Assembly (NCBI GenBank): GCA_027484725.1
Contig: JAIXSK010000012.1
Location: forward strand, 33,114-97,113
Length of the DNA stretch: 64,000 nucleotides
Direction: 5' to 3'
From: Flavobacterium sp.
GTDB lineage: Bacteria; Bacteroidota; Bacteroidia; Flavobacteriales; Flavobacteriaceae
In this document: piece after piece, positions 1 through 8,552 of the stretch
Layout of the letters: each line of letters starts with the position of its first letter
Numbering within the stretch: position 1 is the stretch's first letter
Notes under the pieces: model-generated
The model's database searches: none
Told to the model about the DNA's origin: nothing
The model's input: only the letters and a program-made list of their open reading frames with translations
Translations under genes and position numbers: made by a program

Positions 1-1980
1 ACCACCACCGGGAATCAAACATTGGTGGTGAGTTTTTTGGCCTTTGAAACCACCAAACTCATCATTGATGTAGCTGATTTTAAAGGAAAAACGGTCAAAA
101 TGCGAGAAAGTGTCAACTCATTAGATGCTGTTGTTGTTACTGCCGGAACCATGGAAACCGGTGAAAAAGCCCGTGTTTCTGTACTCAAACCACTTGATAT
201 TGTCACGACTGCTGGTTCAGCTGGAAACATCATATCAGCTTTGCAAACTTTGCCCGGAACCCAAAATGTGGGCGAAGACGGTAGATTGTTTGTGCGCGGT
301 GGCGAGGCCGATGAAACCCAAACTTTTGTAGATGGCATTCGCGTGGGTCAACCATACGGAGCAGCGGCCAACAATGTGCCTACACGCGGAAGATTCTCTC
401 CGTTTTTGTTCAGCGGAATTTCATTTTCAACCGGTGGCTATTCAGCAGAATACGGTGAAGCGCTCTCTAGTGTACTTTTGCTCAACACCCAAGATCAGGC
501 CGATCAGAACAAAACTGATGTATCATTGATGACCGTTGGTTTGGGCGTGGGGCATACGCAAAAATGGAAGAAAAGCTCACTGAGTTTTAATACTGCATAT
601 ATTGATTTGGCTCCATACCAGGTGTTGATTCCTCAAAATGTTGATTGGAACCGTCCGTACCAATCCTTATCTGGCGAAACGGTATACCGATACAATACTG
701 AACGCGGTATTTTTAAACTTTATGCAGCTTTTGACGCGGCTCGATTTGACATCAACCAAGAAAGTGTAAATTCAATCAATCCGATTCGATTTAACCTTGA
801 AAACAACAATTTTTATCTGAATTCATCTTATAAAGTAAATTATTCAGGACAATGGCAACTTACTTCGGGATTGGGTTATGGCTATGCACACAATTTAATT
901 TACATTGACCAGAATCAGGTGCGCAACGATGAGCACACATCTCACTTAAAACTCAAATTCCGCAAAGGTTTTTCTGATCGGTTCAAATTATCATTTGGCG
1001 GAGATTATTTTTTGACAAAATTTTCAGAATCATACCATGTTTACCAAGGGGATACTAATTTTTTGGATTATCATTCGGGTATTTTTGCCGCCTATACCGA
1101 GGGTGAATTATACATGTCCAAACAACTCGGAGCCAAAATAGGGGTTCGCTGGTCATACAACGATTTACTTAAAATTTCGGCGGTTACTCCGCGTGTTTCT
1201 GTGGCGTATAAATTCAATAAATCAGCCCAATTTTCAGTAGCCTATGGAACCTTTGAACAAACGCCTGGTCAGGCTTATCTCAAGTATTCTAAATTCCACA
1301 ACTTTGAAAATGAGCAAGCGGCACATTATATTTTGAATTTTCAATACGCCAAAAACAAAAAGACGTTGCGTTTAGAAGCGTACTACAAAGACTATCAAAA
1401 TTTGATTAAGTTCAATACCGATCAAATAGCTTATAATTCTGTTTTTAGCAATAACGGTCAAGGTTATGCCAAAGGAATCGACTGCTTTTGGCGCGATGGT
1501 TATACATTTAAAAACTTAGAATATTGGGTTTCGTATTCATACATTGACACCCAGCGCGATTATAAAAATTTCAAAACGCAAACGACTCCGAGTTTTGTTG
1601 CCAACCACAGTTTGTCGGTGGTGACCAAATATTGGATCGAGAAGTGGCGTTCGCAATTGGGCCTTACCCATTCATTTGCTTCGGGCAGACCATATACCAA
1701 TCCGAATGTGGGTGGTTTTTTAAATCAACGAACCCAATCATACAGCAATTTGAGTTTTAGTTGGGCTTATTTACTGAGCCAACAAAAGATTTTGTATTTT
1801 TCAGTATCCAACGTTCTGGGAACTCGCAATGTGTTTGGTTATGAATATGCCAATCAGCCCAACAGCAACGGATACTACAACAGGCGTGAAATTATACCTA
1901 CGGCCGATAGATTTTTCTTTATTGGCTTTTTCTGGACCATCAGCGACAACAAAAAAGACAATCAACTCAACAACTTATAA
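1..1980 (+). CDS. TonB-dependent outer-membrane receptor (5' end outside window)
   Basis: The reading frame is open to base 1, so the signal peptide and most of an N-terminal carboxypeptidase-regulatory-like domain are missing. What remains (659 codons) starts in the last beta strands of that domain. A TonB-box-like stretch follows near visible residues 41-49 (SLDAVVVTAG), then a plug domain (LPGTQNVGEDGRLFVRGGEA) and a long beta barrel rich in Tyr, Phe and alternating polar residues. Such receptors import large substrates across the outer membrane using TonB-ExbBD energy. The substrate cannot be read from the sequence and no SusD partner lies downstream. The next gene is a small exported TPR protein 110 bp away. 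Confidence 0.9.
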   Translation, partial: TTTGNQTLVVSFLAFETTKLIIDVADFKGKTVKMRESVNSLDAVVVTAGTMETGEKARVSVLKPLDIVTTAGSAGNIISALQTLPGTQNVGEDGRLFVRGGEADETQTFVDGIRVGQPYGAAANNVPTRGRFSPFLFSGISFSTGGYSAEYGEALSSVLLLNTQDQADQNKTDVSLMTVGLGVGHTQKWKKSSLSFNTAYIDLAPYQVLIPQNVDWNRPYQSLSGETVYRYNTERGIFKLYAAFDAARFDINQESVNSINPIRFNLENNNFYLNSSYKVNYSGQWQLTSGLGYGYAHNLIYIDQNQVRNDEHTSHLKLKFRKGFSDRFKLSFGGDYFLTKFSESYHVYQGDTNFLDYHSGIFAAYTEGELYMSKQLGAKIGVRWSYNDLLKISAVTPRVSVAYKFNKSAQFSVAYGTFEQTPGQAYLKYSKFHNFENEQAAHYILNFQYAKNKKTLRLEAYYKDYQNLIKFNTDQIAYNSVFSNNGQGYAKGIDCFWRDGYTFKNLEYWVSYSYIDTQRDYKNFKTQTTPSFVANHSLSVVTKYWIEKWRSQLGLTHSFASGRPYTNPNVGGFLNQRTQSYSNLSFSWAYLLSQQKILYFSVSNVLGTRNVFGYEYANQPNSNGYYNRREIIPTADRFFFIGFFWTISDNKKDNQLNNL

Positions 1981-2090
1981 GTTGCTATTCATCCTCAAAA
2001 ATCAACAGTTCAGTAGCATTTAGTTGTAAGCCTAAAATCATCAGACTACTTTTGAATCATAAATTAACAACAAATAATAAAGACAAACTC

Positions 2091-2720
2091 ATGAAAAAAA
2101 TCATCACACTCGCAATTGTTTTAATCGCCGGATTCACCCAGGCACAACAAGGAAAATTTGAAGAAGGCATGGGCCGTGCATTTGCTCTTTGGGGCGAAGG
2201 AAAAAGTCAAGAAGCCTCAGATTTGTTTGAGCGAATTGCTTCAGCAGAAAAAGGCAGTTGGTTGCCCAACTATTACGTGGCTTTGGTCAACACAACCCAG
2301 TCTTTTATGGAAAAAGACAAAGAAAAAGTTAGTGCAGAGCTAGCCAAAGCACAAAGCGCTCTTGATATTGAATTGGCCAAAGACCCAAATAACTCAGAGC
2401 TTTGGGTGATGCAAGCCATGATTTATACCGCTTGGGTGGTTTATGACCCGATGACCAACGGAATGAAACTAACCGGAAAAGTCATGGAAGCCTACGGAAA
2501 AGCACAAGCATTATCACCTGAAAATCCGCGCGCTGTGTTTGGTAAAGCTGAATATGAAATGAACGGAGCTAAATACTTTGGCAATGATATCACACCTATG
2601 TGCGCAGAAATTAATCGTTCGATTGAATTGTTTAACAAGTTTAAACCCGCAACACCATTTGCACCAAATTGGGGATTAGAACGCGCACTAGAATCACAAA
2701 AGATTTGTAACAAGAAATAA
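2091..2720 (+). CDS. exported tetratricopeptide-like protein
   Basis: A 209-residue product. I chose the ATG at 2091 over an upstream in-frame TTG because it gives a clean signal peptide (MKKIITLAIVLIAGFTQAQ, cleaved after about residue 19). The mature part is helical, with TPR-like pairs (FALWGEGKSQEASDLFERI; YGKAQALSPENPRAVFGKAEY), and is probably periplasmic. The family is of unknown function. It lies between a TonB receptor and the LytS-like kinase, only 17 bp from the latter, so co-transcription is likely. No catalytic motif is visible. Confidence 0.8.
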   Translation: MKKIITLAIVLIAGFTQAQQGKFEEGMGRAFALWGEGKSQEASDLFERIASAEKGSWLPNYYVALVNTTQSFMEKDKEKVSAELAKAQSALDIELAKDPNNSELWVMQAMIYTAWVVYDPMTNGMKLTGKVMEAYGKAQALSPENPRAVFGKAEYEMNGAKYFGNDITPMCAEINRSIELFNKFKPATPFAPNWGLERALESQKICNKK

Positions 2721-2737
2721 TCTTTATTCACATTAAA

Positions 2738-4069
2738 ATGAAAGCATCCACGCATATTGTTAGAGTTAGTATATTGGCTTTCTTGGTGTTCTCAGTCATG
2801 GTATTAATCAGCGCTCTGACGGGAAATTCAATTCATTTTGACCGCGGATTGCTCATCAATTTTGGATACACTGTTTTATACACCTATGCGCTTTATTTTG
2901 CTAATGCTTTTGTTTTTGTGGCTTTAGACAAATGGTTTTCTTATGATCGATTTTCAAAAAAGCGATTGTTTATAGGTTTTTTAGGCTCATTTGTGGTGAC
3001 GCTCATCGTTATTTTTTTATTGCATCTGCTGGAAGCTGTTTTGGTTGAACAACAGGCTTTTAATGATTTTTTAGCCAAAGAAAGCGCCTCAAATTATATT
3101 GTATCGGTAGTCATTACTTTGATTGTTACTTTGTCTTTGTATGCTTTTTATTTCTATAAAGCTTATCAAGATTCAAAAGTCAAAGAGCAAAAAATCATAG
3201 CCGGAACAGCCAACGCCAAATTTGAAAGTTTAAAAAACCAAATTGATCCGCATTTTTTGTTCAACAGTTTGAATGTCTTGAGTTCACTCATTGAAGAAAA
3301 CCCTGAAAGCGCGCAAAAGTTTACGACTTCGCTTTCAAAAATTTATCGCTATGTGCTCGAGCAAAAAGACAAAGAACTGGTTCCGCTTGAAGAAGAACTC
3401 TCATTTGCCAAAACCTATATGAACCTGCTCAAAATGCGATTTGAAAACAGTTTGTTCTATGAATTGCCCTTGGGTGAAATAGACCCTGAAGCCAAAGTGG
3501 TTCCGCTCTCGTTGCAGTTGTTGCTTGAAAACACCGTCAAACACAATGTAGTGAGCGAGCAAAAACCCTTAAACATTAAGATTTATGTTGACGGAGATTA
3601 TCTGGCTGTTGAGAATAATTATCAAAAAAAAGAAGTCCTACAAGACCGAAAAGGCGTTGGCTTAGACAACATTGCCAGTCGTTATGGCATCATTTCTCGA
3701 AGAAAGGTTTTGGTGCAACAAACACAAGATTATTTTACAGTACGTATTCCTATTTTAACCAAACAAGTCATCGGTATGGAACTATCACTTCAGCAACAAA
3801 ACACGGCTTATTACAGAGCTAAAAAACGCGTAGATGAGCTCAAAGGTTTTTACGGAAATCTCATTTCGTATCTCATCGTCATTCCCATTTTAATTATTGT
3901 CAATGTCTGTTTTACTCCCGGATTCCACTGGTTTTGGTTTTCGTTGTGCGGTTGGGGCTTTGGTTTGATGGCGCATGCCTTCAAGGTTTTTGGCTACCGA
4001 GATCAATGGGAAGAACGCAAAATCAGACAACTCATGCATCAAAATAAACACAATCAATCATGGAAATAA
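2738..4069 (+). CDS. LytS/YehU-type sensor histidine kinase with C-terminal 2TM domain
   Basis: The 443-residue protein has about four N-terminal membrane helices (within residues 8-140), then a His_kinase (PF06580-type) domain with the phospho-acceptor in NQIDPHFLFNSLNV (His172). An ATP-binding N-box (LLLENTVKHN, near residue 260) and a G-box (GVGLDNIASRYG, near 310) follow. Unusually, the chain continues into a 2TM domain (about 350-432): an amphipathic RAKKRVDELKGFYGNL helix, two membrane helices and WEERKIRQLM. The two following genes encode the same 2TM module as separate proteins, and a LytTR response regulator, the expected partner, follows at 5125. The stimulus is unknown. Confidence 0.88.
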   Translation: MKASTHIVRVSILAFLVFSVMVLISALTGNSIHFDRGLLINFGYTVLYTYALYFANAFVFVALDKWFSYDRFSKKRLFIGFLGSFVVTLIVIFLLHLLEAVLVEQQAFNDFLAKESASNYIVSVVITLIVTLSLYAFYFYKAYQDSKVKEQKIIAGTANAKFESLKNQIDPHFLFNSLNVLSSLIEENPESAQKFTTSLSKIYRYVLEQKDKELVPLEEELSFAKTYMNLLKMRFENSLFYELPLGEIDPEAKVVPLSLQLLLENTVKHNVVSEQKPLNIKIYVDGDYLAVENNYQKKEVLQDRKGVGLDNIASRYGIISRRKVLVQQTQDYFTVRIPILTKQVIGMELSLQQQNTAYYRAKKRVDELKGFYGNLISYLIVIPILIIVNVCFTPGFHWFWFSLCGWGFGLMAHAFKVFGYRDQWEERKIRQLMHQNKHNQSWK

Positions 4070-4398
4070 ACAGCAATATGGAAACAAATTTCAACGAACA
4101 AGATCAATACCTTCGTGCTCAAAAGCAAGTAGAAGAGCTCAAAGGTTTTTACGGACATTTGGCATCCTACATCCTTGTCAATACCGGACTCATAGTCTTA
4201 AATTTAGTTACTTCGCCCAGACAAATCTGGTTTCTATGGCCGCTTATTGGCTGGGGCATCGGACTCGCTTTTCACGCTATGCGGGTCTTTAATTTCAATC
4301 CGTTTTTTGGCAAAGAATGGGAAGAGCGCAAAATTAGAGAGTTCATGAATGAAGAACTCCAAAAAAGTAAAAAATTTAACCAAACGTATCATGAATAA
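4060..4398 (+). CDS. small 2TM-domain membrane protein (copy 1)
   Basis: A 112-residue protein made almost entirely of a 2TM domain: N-terminal amphipathic helix (RAQKQVEELKGFYGHL), two hydrophobic helices (ASYILVNTGLIVLNLV and WPLIGWGIGLAFHAM) and a charged WEERKIREFM tail. The ATG overlaps the end of the kinase gene by 10 nt, implying translational coupling. Its closest visible relatives are the C-terminal domain of that kinase and the next gene. Function is not established; a membrane partner or regulator of the LytS-like kinase is my inference from context. Confidence 0.85.
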   Translation: MEINSNMETNFNEQDQYLRAQKQVEELKGFYGHLASYILVNTGLIVLNLVTSPRQIWFLWPLIGWGIGLAFHAMRVFNFNPFFGKEWEERKIREFMNEELQKSKKFNQTYHE

Positions 4399-4723
4399 TC
4401 ATTTCAATTCAGTGCAAAACCCTATGGATGCAGAATATCAATGGGCACAGAGAAGAGTCAAAAAACTCAAAGGTTTTTATACGCATTTAATGGTTTACAT
4501 TATTGTTAATATATTTATCATGATAGCCCGTCAAAGCCCGGATTCAGCCGAAATAAACTTAACATTCTGGAGTTTTGAAAATTTCTCAGTAGCCTTTTTC
4601 TGGGGATTTGGTCTTGCCATGCACGCGCTATCAGTTTTTGGAAAAGATTGGCTTTTGGGCAAGCGTTGGGAAGAAAACAAGATCAAAGAATTAATGCGAC
4701 GCGAAGAGCAGAGAAGAGGTTGA
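4391..4723 (+). CDS. small 2TM-domain membrane protein (copy 2)
   Basis: I chose the ATG at 4391 because it overlaps the preceding stop by 8 nt (ATGAATAA), the same coupling as upstream; an ATG at 4349 would add 14 residues inside the previous gene. The 110-residue product has the 2TM pattern WAQRRVKKLKGFYTHL, two membrane helices (MVYIIVNIFIMIA; FFWGFGLAMHALSVFG) and a WEENKIKELM tail. The last codons (RREEQRRG) run into the GAAGTTTAA-like tandem repeat starting right after the stop, so repeat growth may have shaped the C-terminus. Confidence 0.82.
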   Translation: MNNHFNSVQNPMDAEYQWAQRRVKKLKGFYTHLMVYIIVNIFIMIARQSPDSAEINLTFWSFENFSVAFFWGFGLAMHALSVFGKDWLLGKRWEENKIKELMRREEQRRG

Positions 4724-4870
4724 GAAAGTTTAAGAGGGTTAAGAAGGTTTAAAAGGTATAAGAAGTTTAAGAAGGTTTAAGAAGTTTAAGAAGTTTGAGA
4801 AGTTTAAGAAGTTTAAGAAGTTTAAGAAGTTTAAGAAGTTTAAGAAGTTTGAGAAGTTTAAGAAGTTTAG
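4724..4870 (+). repeat. 9-bp tandem repeat (minisatellite), unit AAGAAGTTT
   Basis: From about 4757 to 4870 the unit AAGAAGTTT repeats roughly a dozen times, with occasional TTTGAG for TTTAAG and a few 10-bp units. The stretch from 4724 to 4756 is a more degenerate version. It starts immediately after the stop of the second 2TM gene. The unit length is a multiple of three, and one frame (Lys-Lys-Phe) is open while another reads stop codons every unit. Confidence 0.93.
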
Positions 4871-4927
4871 TGCAGCGGTCTAATTGCTTAGCCGTTTGTT
4901 AAAACTATTGGCCTTTTTAGGGTGCTT

Positions 4928-4946
4928 GTCTGCCGGCAGGCAGGTT
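4928..4946. repeat. GC-rich palindromic element (CTGCCGGCAG core)
   Basis: CTGCCGGCAG at 4930-4939 is a perfect 10-bp palindrome, followed by GCAGG, in otherwise AT-rich DNA. A related stem-loop, CCTGCC-N6-GGCAGG, occurs at 52496-52513 beside fur. Both share the flanks GTCTGCC and GCAGGTT. Confidence 0.6.
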
Positions 4947-4989
4947 CCTCACGCAAAAGAATGTGCACCGTTACAGCAAAAGTGAAGTC

Positions 4990-5097
4990 AAAATTTAAAA
5001 TACACAAAAGCCTCCGACAGACGCTCTGCGTGAGCGGTTGGAGCTAAGTGCCGTGCACTGCGTAAAACGCGACCCGCAGGGGCACGCCCAAAAATCA
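4990..5097 (+). repeat. degraded copy of a flavobacterial dispersed intergenic element
   Basis: The end at 5068-5089 (GCGACCCGCAGGGGCACGCC) resembles the tail of GC-rich intergenic elements that I recall from many Flavobacteriaceae genomes (agcgcgaccc...acgccc). A related tail is at 51903-51934. The rest of this copy is too degraded to align by eye. Confidence 0.4.
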
Positions 5098-5124
5098 AGT
5101 TTTAATCATCATCAAAAAAAGAAC

Positions 5125-5871
5125 ATGCAAACGCTTATCATTGAAGACGAAAAACCCGCTGCGCGCCTGTTGCAACGCAAACTTGAAAAACTTGGCATAC
5201 CGGTGTCGGTGATGCTGCATTCGGTGCAAGAAGCTTTGGATTGGTTTGAACAAAACCCGCACCCGGATTTGATTTTTCTGGATATTCAATTATCAGACGG
5301 CTTGTCATTTGAGATATTTGAGGCTATTGAAATCAAGAGCGCAATTATTTTTACCACCGCTTACGACGAATATGCCCTCAAAGCTTTTAAACTCAACAGT
5401 ATTGATTATTTACTCAAGCCTATTGATGAAGAAGAGCTCGAAACTGCCGTTCGTAAATTTCAATCGCAACAAAGCCAAGCTCCAACTTTTGACATAGACC
5501 AAATCAGAAAAATGTTTCAACCCGAGCAACCTGTATTTAAAAAGCGTTTTACGGTTAAAATTGGTCAGCAAATTAAAGTGATTCCTATTGAAGAAGTGGA
5601 GTGTTTTTACAGCGAAAATAAAGGCACTTATTTGCACACTTTTGACAACCGGAATTATTTACTCGAAACCTCACTGGATGTGCTCGAACAAGAGCTCGAC
5701 AAGCAAGTTTTTTTTAGGGTCAGCAGAAAGTATATTTTGCCTATGAAGGCCATTCGTGAGATTTCGGTTTATTCAAATTCGCGGCTTAAAATTTTACTGC
5801 CAACTTATAATGAAGACGAGATTATTGTAAGCCGTGAGCGCGTTTCTGATTTTAAAAACTGGATCGGATAA
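5125..5871 (+). CDS. LytR/AlgR-family response regulator (REC-LytTR)
   Basis: I chose the ATG at 5125 because it begins the receiver domain directly (MQTLIIEDEKPAARLL); the longer frame from 5038 reads through repeat remnants. The REC domain covers residues 1-120, with acidic pocket E7/D8, phospho-acceptor Asp53 (DLIFLDIQL) and the Lys of YLLKPI near 102. A LytTR DNA-binding domain follows (about 145-245; VECFYSENKGTYLHT, FFRVSRKYILP). It is the natural partner of the LytS-like kinase at 2738. LytTR proteins bind paired direct repeats; I could not identify a target site. Confidence 0.9.
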   Translation: MQTLIIEDEKPAARLLQRKLEKLGIPVSVMLHSVQEALDWFEQNPHPDLIFLDIQLSDGLSFEIFEAIEIKSAIIFTTAYDEYALKAFKLNSIDYLLKPIDEEELETAVRKFQSQQSQAPTFDIDQIRKMFQPEQPVFKKRFTVKIGQQIKVIPIEEVECFYSENKGTYLHTFDNRNYLLETSLDVLEQELDKQVFFRVSRKYILPMKAIREISVYSNSRLKILLPTYNEDEIIVSRERVSDFKNWIG

Positions 5872-5902
5872 AGGTTATCTATTAAATTAAATAACTTTTT
5901 TT
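5871..5902 (+). terminator. AU-rich intrinsic terminator after the LytTR regulator
   Basis: AAGGTTAT (5871-5878) pairs with ATAACTTT (5891-5898), 8 bp with one G-U pair and a 12-nt loop, followed by a T run to 5902. The stem overlaps the last base of the regulator stop codon. Weak stem, but in the expected place between convergent genes. Confidence 0.5.
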
Positions 5903-5966
5903 AAAAATCTAGAAAACATAAACTTAAGTTTTATATATAGAATTTGTCTATCGTGTTTTTTTTAGG

Positions 5967-6989
5967 TTATTTACTCAAACGGTGGAGCGTGTAAACCGTA
6001 AAACTGAGCAAGATAAAAGCGCCCACTTGGTGTAGCAATCCGAGCGAAATTGGAACGTAGTTCAAAAGCGTAAAAACACCCAAAGCAAACTGAACAACCA
6101 CCATGCCGCCCATAGCATAAATGCCTTTTTGCTGCTGTGCATTTAAACTAAATTGACGCGATTTTACAAGCAGCCAAACAATCAATCCAACCACGATATA
6201 AGCCAAAGTTCTGTGTACGAATTGCACGCCGCTTTTGCCTTCGGTAAGGTTAAGCAATACGCTTTTTTGTTCCATCCAAACGCTGTCGTGAATGAGTTGT
6301 TCGTCGCTCATAAGCGGCCAATGATTGTGGATCAGCCCGGCATTGAGACCAGCCACAAAACCACCGTAAATAATTTGAACAATCAGTGCAACAAGCACCC
6401 ATCGAGCTATTTTTCTCAGTTCGACAACGGGAAGTTTTCGTTCAGGATAAACCAAATCCAACGCCACCCATAGTGTATAAGCAAAGGTCAAAAAGGCAAA
6501 AGTTAAATGCAAAGCCAGTCTGAAATGGCTCACATCCGGGTTGTCTACCAATCCGCTTTTGACCATAAACCAACCAAAGAATCCTTGTAAAGCGCCCATG
6601 CCCAAAAGCACAAAACATTTTTGAAGCGTGCTTTTATCGAGTTGTTTTTTATACCAGAAATAGGCAAACGGAATAAGGAAAACCAATCCAATCACCCGGC
6701 CAATGAGCCTGTGAAACCATTCCCAGAAATAAATAAATTTATAATCAGACAGCGTAAAATTGTTGTGGATGTTGATTTTTTGATACTCAGGAAACTTCTG
6801 ATATTCAGCAAAAGCGTGTTCCCAAGCGGCCTCGTTCATCGGCGGAAAAGTATCGGTCACCAAATGCCAATCAGTCATTGAAAGCCCTGAATTGGTCAAG
6901 CGCGTGATGCCGCCCACAATAACCATTATAAACACCAAAACACAGCCGCTCAGCAGCCAGATAATTACAGATTTGTTTGCTTTTTTCAT
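5967..6989 (-). CDS. ctaA: heme A synthase (COX15/CtaA family)
   Basis: A 340-residue integral membrane protein with about eight helices. It converts heme O to heme A for aa3-type oxidases. Family landmarks are visible: GGITRLTNSGLSMTDW after the first helix, the heme-ligand histidines in FWEWFHRLIGR, SHFRLALHL, VQFVHRTLAY and LLHQVGA, and the long loop with HNHWPLM. Size and motifs match the COX15 (type 2) branch common in Bacteroidota. It is separated from the upstream CCA enzyme gene by 135 bp carrying a repeat element. Confidence 0.93.
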   Translation of the reverse strand: MKKANKSVIIWLLSGCVLVFIMVIVGGITRLTNSGLSMTDWHLVTDTFPPMNEAAWEHAFAEYQKFPEYQKINIHNNFTLSDYKFIYFWEWFHRLIGRVIGLVFLIPFAYFWYKKQLDKSTLQKCFVLLGMGALQGFFGWFMVKSGLVDNPDVSHFRLALHLTFAFLTFAYTLWVALDLVYPERKLPVVELRKIARWVLVALIVQIIYGGFVAGLNAGLIHNHWPLMSDEQLIHDSVWMEQKSVLLNLTEGKSGVQFVHRTLAYIVVGLIVWLLVKSRQFSLNAQQQKGIYAMGGMVVVQFALGVFTLLNYVPISLGLLHQVGAFILLSFTVYTLHRLSK

Positions 6990-7030
6990 GATATTTGAGA
7001 CTGTTTGATTTCTTTTTTTGAGCGTTTTTA

Positions 7031-7110
7031 GTAGCTATTTCCCGCTGTTCACTTCAATCTTTGCCTTGAACACCTTCGGCAAAGGATTTCCGTTGCCATC
7101 GGGGCTAGGG
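7031..7110 (-). repeat. flavobacterial dispersed intergenic element (CCCTAGCCCCGAT...GCGGGAAATAGC type)
   Basis: Read on the minus strand it starts CCCTAGCCCCGATGGCAACG, contains the stem CTTTGCC/GGCAAAG (7078-7084 with 7059-7065, 7 bp, 12-nt loop) and ends CAGCGGGAAATAGCTAC. I recognise this layout from many Flavobacterium intergenic regions. It lies between cca and ctaA on the strand on which both are transcribed. Its role is unknown; it could attenuate or terminate the transcript. Confidence 0.65.
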
Positions 7111-7124
7111 CAGCAGCGTTTGGT

Positions 7125-8552
7125 TTAAGTTGCTACTTTTTTTAAACCCATTTGATCGGCTTTGCGCATCATAAACTCATAAGCCGCGGCGTATTCATTG
7201 GCAATTTCTCCTTCAAGAATCGCTTCTTTAATGGCTTCTTTGAGTGTGCCAATTTCGCGCGAGGGCTGTAAATTAAAAATCTCCATGATTTCTTCACCGG
7301 TAATGGGTGGTTGAAAGTTCCGCACATGGTCGCGTTCTTCTACTTCAACTATTTTTCGGCGCACAATTTCAAAGTTGTGGTGGTATTTTTTAAACTTAGT
7401 CGGGTTTTTGGTGGTAATGTCGGCTTCGCACAAAATCATCAGCGATTCTACATCTTCGCCTGCATCAAAAACCAATCTGCGCACCGCTGAATCGGTCACC
7501 AAATCTTGCGAAAGCACAATTGGTCGCGAACTCATCATGACCATTTTTTGCACAAACTTCATTTTTTGATTCAGGGGCATGTGCAATCTTTCAAAGATTT
7601 TTTTGACCATTTTCCCGCCCAAAAATTCGTGTCCGTGAAATGTCCAACCTTGTTTTTTGTTGAACCGTTTGGTGGGCGCTTTGCCAATGTCGTGCAACAA
7701 AGCTGCCCAGCGCAACCAAAGATTATCGGTGTTTCGGCATATGTTGTCAACTACTTCTAAAGTATGATAAAAATTGTTTTTGTGGGTTTGACCTTCTATT
7801 TCCTCAACTTGATTCAGCGCGGTAAGTTCAGGCAGAATAATCGGCAGCAAACCGGTTTTATACAACAATAAAAAACCAATGGATGGTTGGTTCGTCAGCA
7901 AGATTTTGTTGAGTTCTTCTACAATGCGCTCGCCCGAGATAATTTTGATGCGCTCGTTGTTTTGGCTAATGGCCTCGAGTGATTTTTCTTCAATTTCAAA
8001 ACCGAGTTGGTTGGCAAATCGAATGGCGCGCAGCATTCTCAGCGGATCATCAGAATAGGTAATATCCGGATCAAGTGGCGTTCGGATGATTTTATTTTTC
8101 AAATCTTCTAAGCCATTAAATGGGTCAAGTAAATCTCCGTAAGAATCTCTATTTAAAGAAATTGCGAGTGCGTTAATTGTAAAATCACGACGGTTTTGAT
8201 CATCTTCTAAAGTGCCGTTTTCAACCACCGGATTGCGGCTTTCAAAAAAGTAACTCTCTTTTCGGGCACCTACAAATTCTATATCGGTATCCTCAAAGCG
8301 CAACATGGCCGTTCCGTAGTTTTTAAACACTTGCACTTTGGGTTTGTGCGGCAAAAGCTCGGCTACTTTGAGTGCCAAATCAATGCCGCTCCCCACTGTA
8401 ACAATATCAATGTCTTTTTTGAAATTTCGTTGTAGTAAAAAGTCGCGCACAAAACCGCCAATCACATAACTCGGAACGCCCATTTCTAAAGAAGCTTTTG
8501 TGACCACTTCAAAAATAGGATGCTGTAAAGCGTTGGAATAGTTTGGTTTCAT
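7125..8552 (-). CDS. cca: CCA-adding enzyme / polynucleotide adenylyltransferase with HD domain
   Basis: The 475-residue class II nucleotidyltransferase builds or repairs the CCA end of tRNA. The head carries [14 protein letters not shown] and the catalytic pair in KKDIDIVTV, followed by [10 protein letters not shown] and the [18 protein letters not shown] nucleotide-binding stretch. A C-terminal HD domain is present ([18 protein letters not shown]). Length and domain order are normal for Bacteroidota. Its ATG abuts the stop of the upstream sua5/tsaC gene with no gap, so the two tRNA-maturation genes form an operon. Confidence 0.94.
   Translation of the reverse strand: MKPNYSNALQHPIFEVVTKASLEMGVPSYVIGGFVRDFLLQRNFKKDIDIVTVGSGIDLALKVAELLPHKPKVQVFKNYGTAMLRFEDTDIEFVGARKESYFFESRNPVVENGTLEDDQNRRDFTINALAISLNRDSYGDLLDPFNGLEDLKNKIIRTPLDPDITYSDDPLRMLRAIRFANQLGFEIEEKSLEAISQNNERIKIISGERIVEELNKILLTNQPSIGFLLLYKTGLLPIILPELTALNQVEEIEGQTHKNNFYHTLEVVDNICRNTDNLWLRWAALLHDIGKAPTKRFNKKQGWTFHGHEFLGGKMVKKIFERLHMPLNQKMKFVQKMVMMSSRPIVLSQDLVTDSAVRRLVFDAGEDVESLMILCEADITTKNPTKFKKYHHNFEIVRRKIVEVEERDHVRNFQPPITGEEIMEIFNLQPSREIGTLKEAIKEAILEGEIANEYAAAYEFMMRKADQMGLKKVAT

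Larger units (their letters stand above)
4871..5124. other. non-coding remainder of the 401-bp gap between 2TM gene and LytTR regulator
   Basis: After the tandem repeat I see no credible ORF. The stretch holds a GC-rich palindrome (4928-4946) and, from about 4990 to 5097, fragments resembling flavobacterial intergenic repeat elements (see separate entries). An open frame from 5038 runs in frame into the regulator, but its first 29 codons are repeat-derived and unlike the family. Confidence 0.6.

Noticed and set aside
4724..4870. CRISPR-like regular repeat array
   Set aside because: The unit is only 9 bp with no unique spacers and no cas genes nearby; it is a minisatellite.
5038..5124. Longer N-terminus for the LytTR regulator
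   Set aside because: The extra 29 codons are repeat-derived, lack any relation to receiver domains, and an ATG follows at the correct family start.
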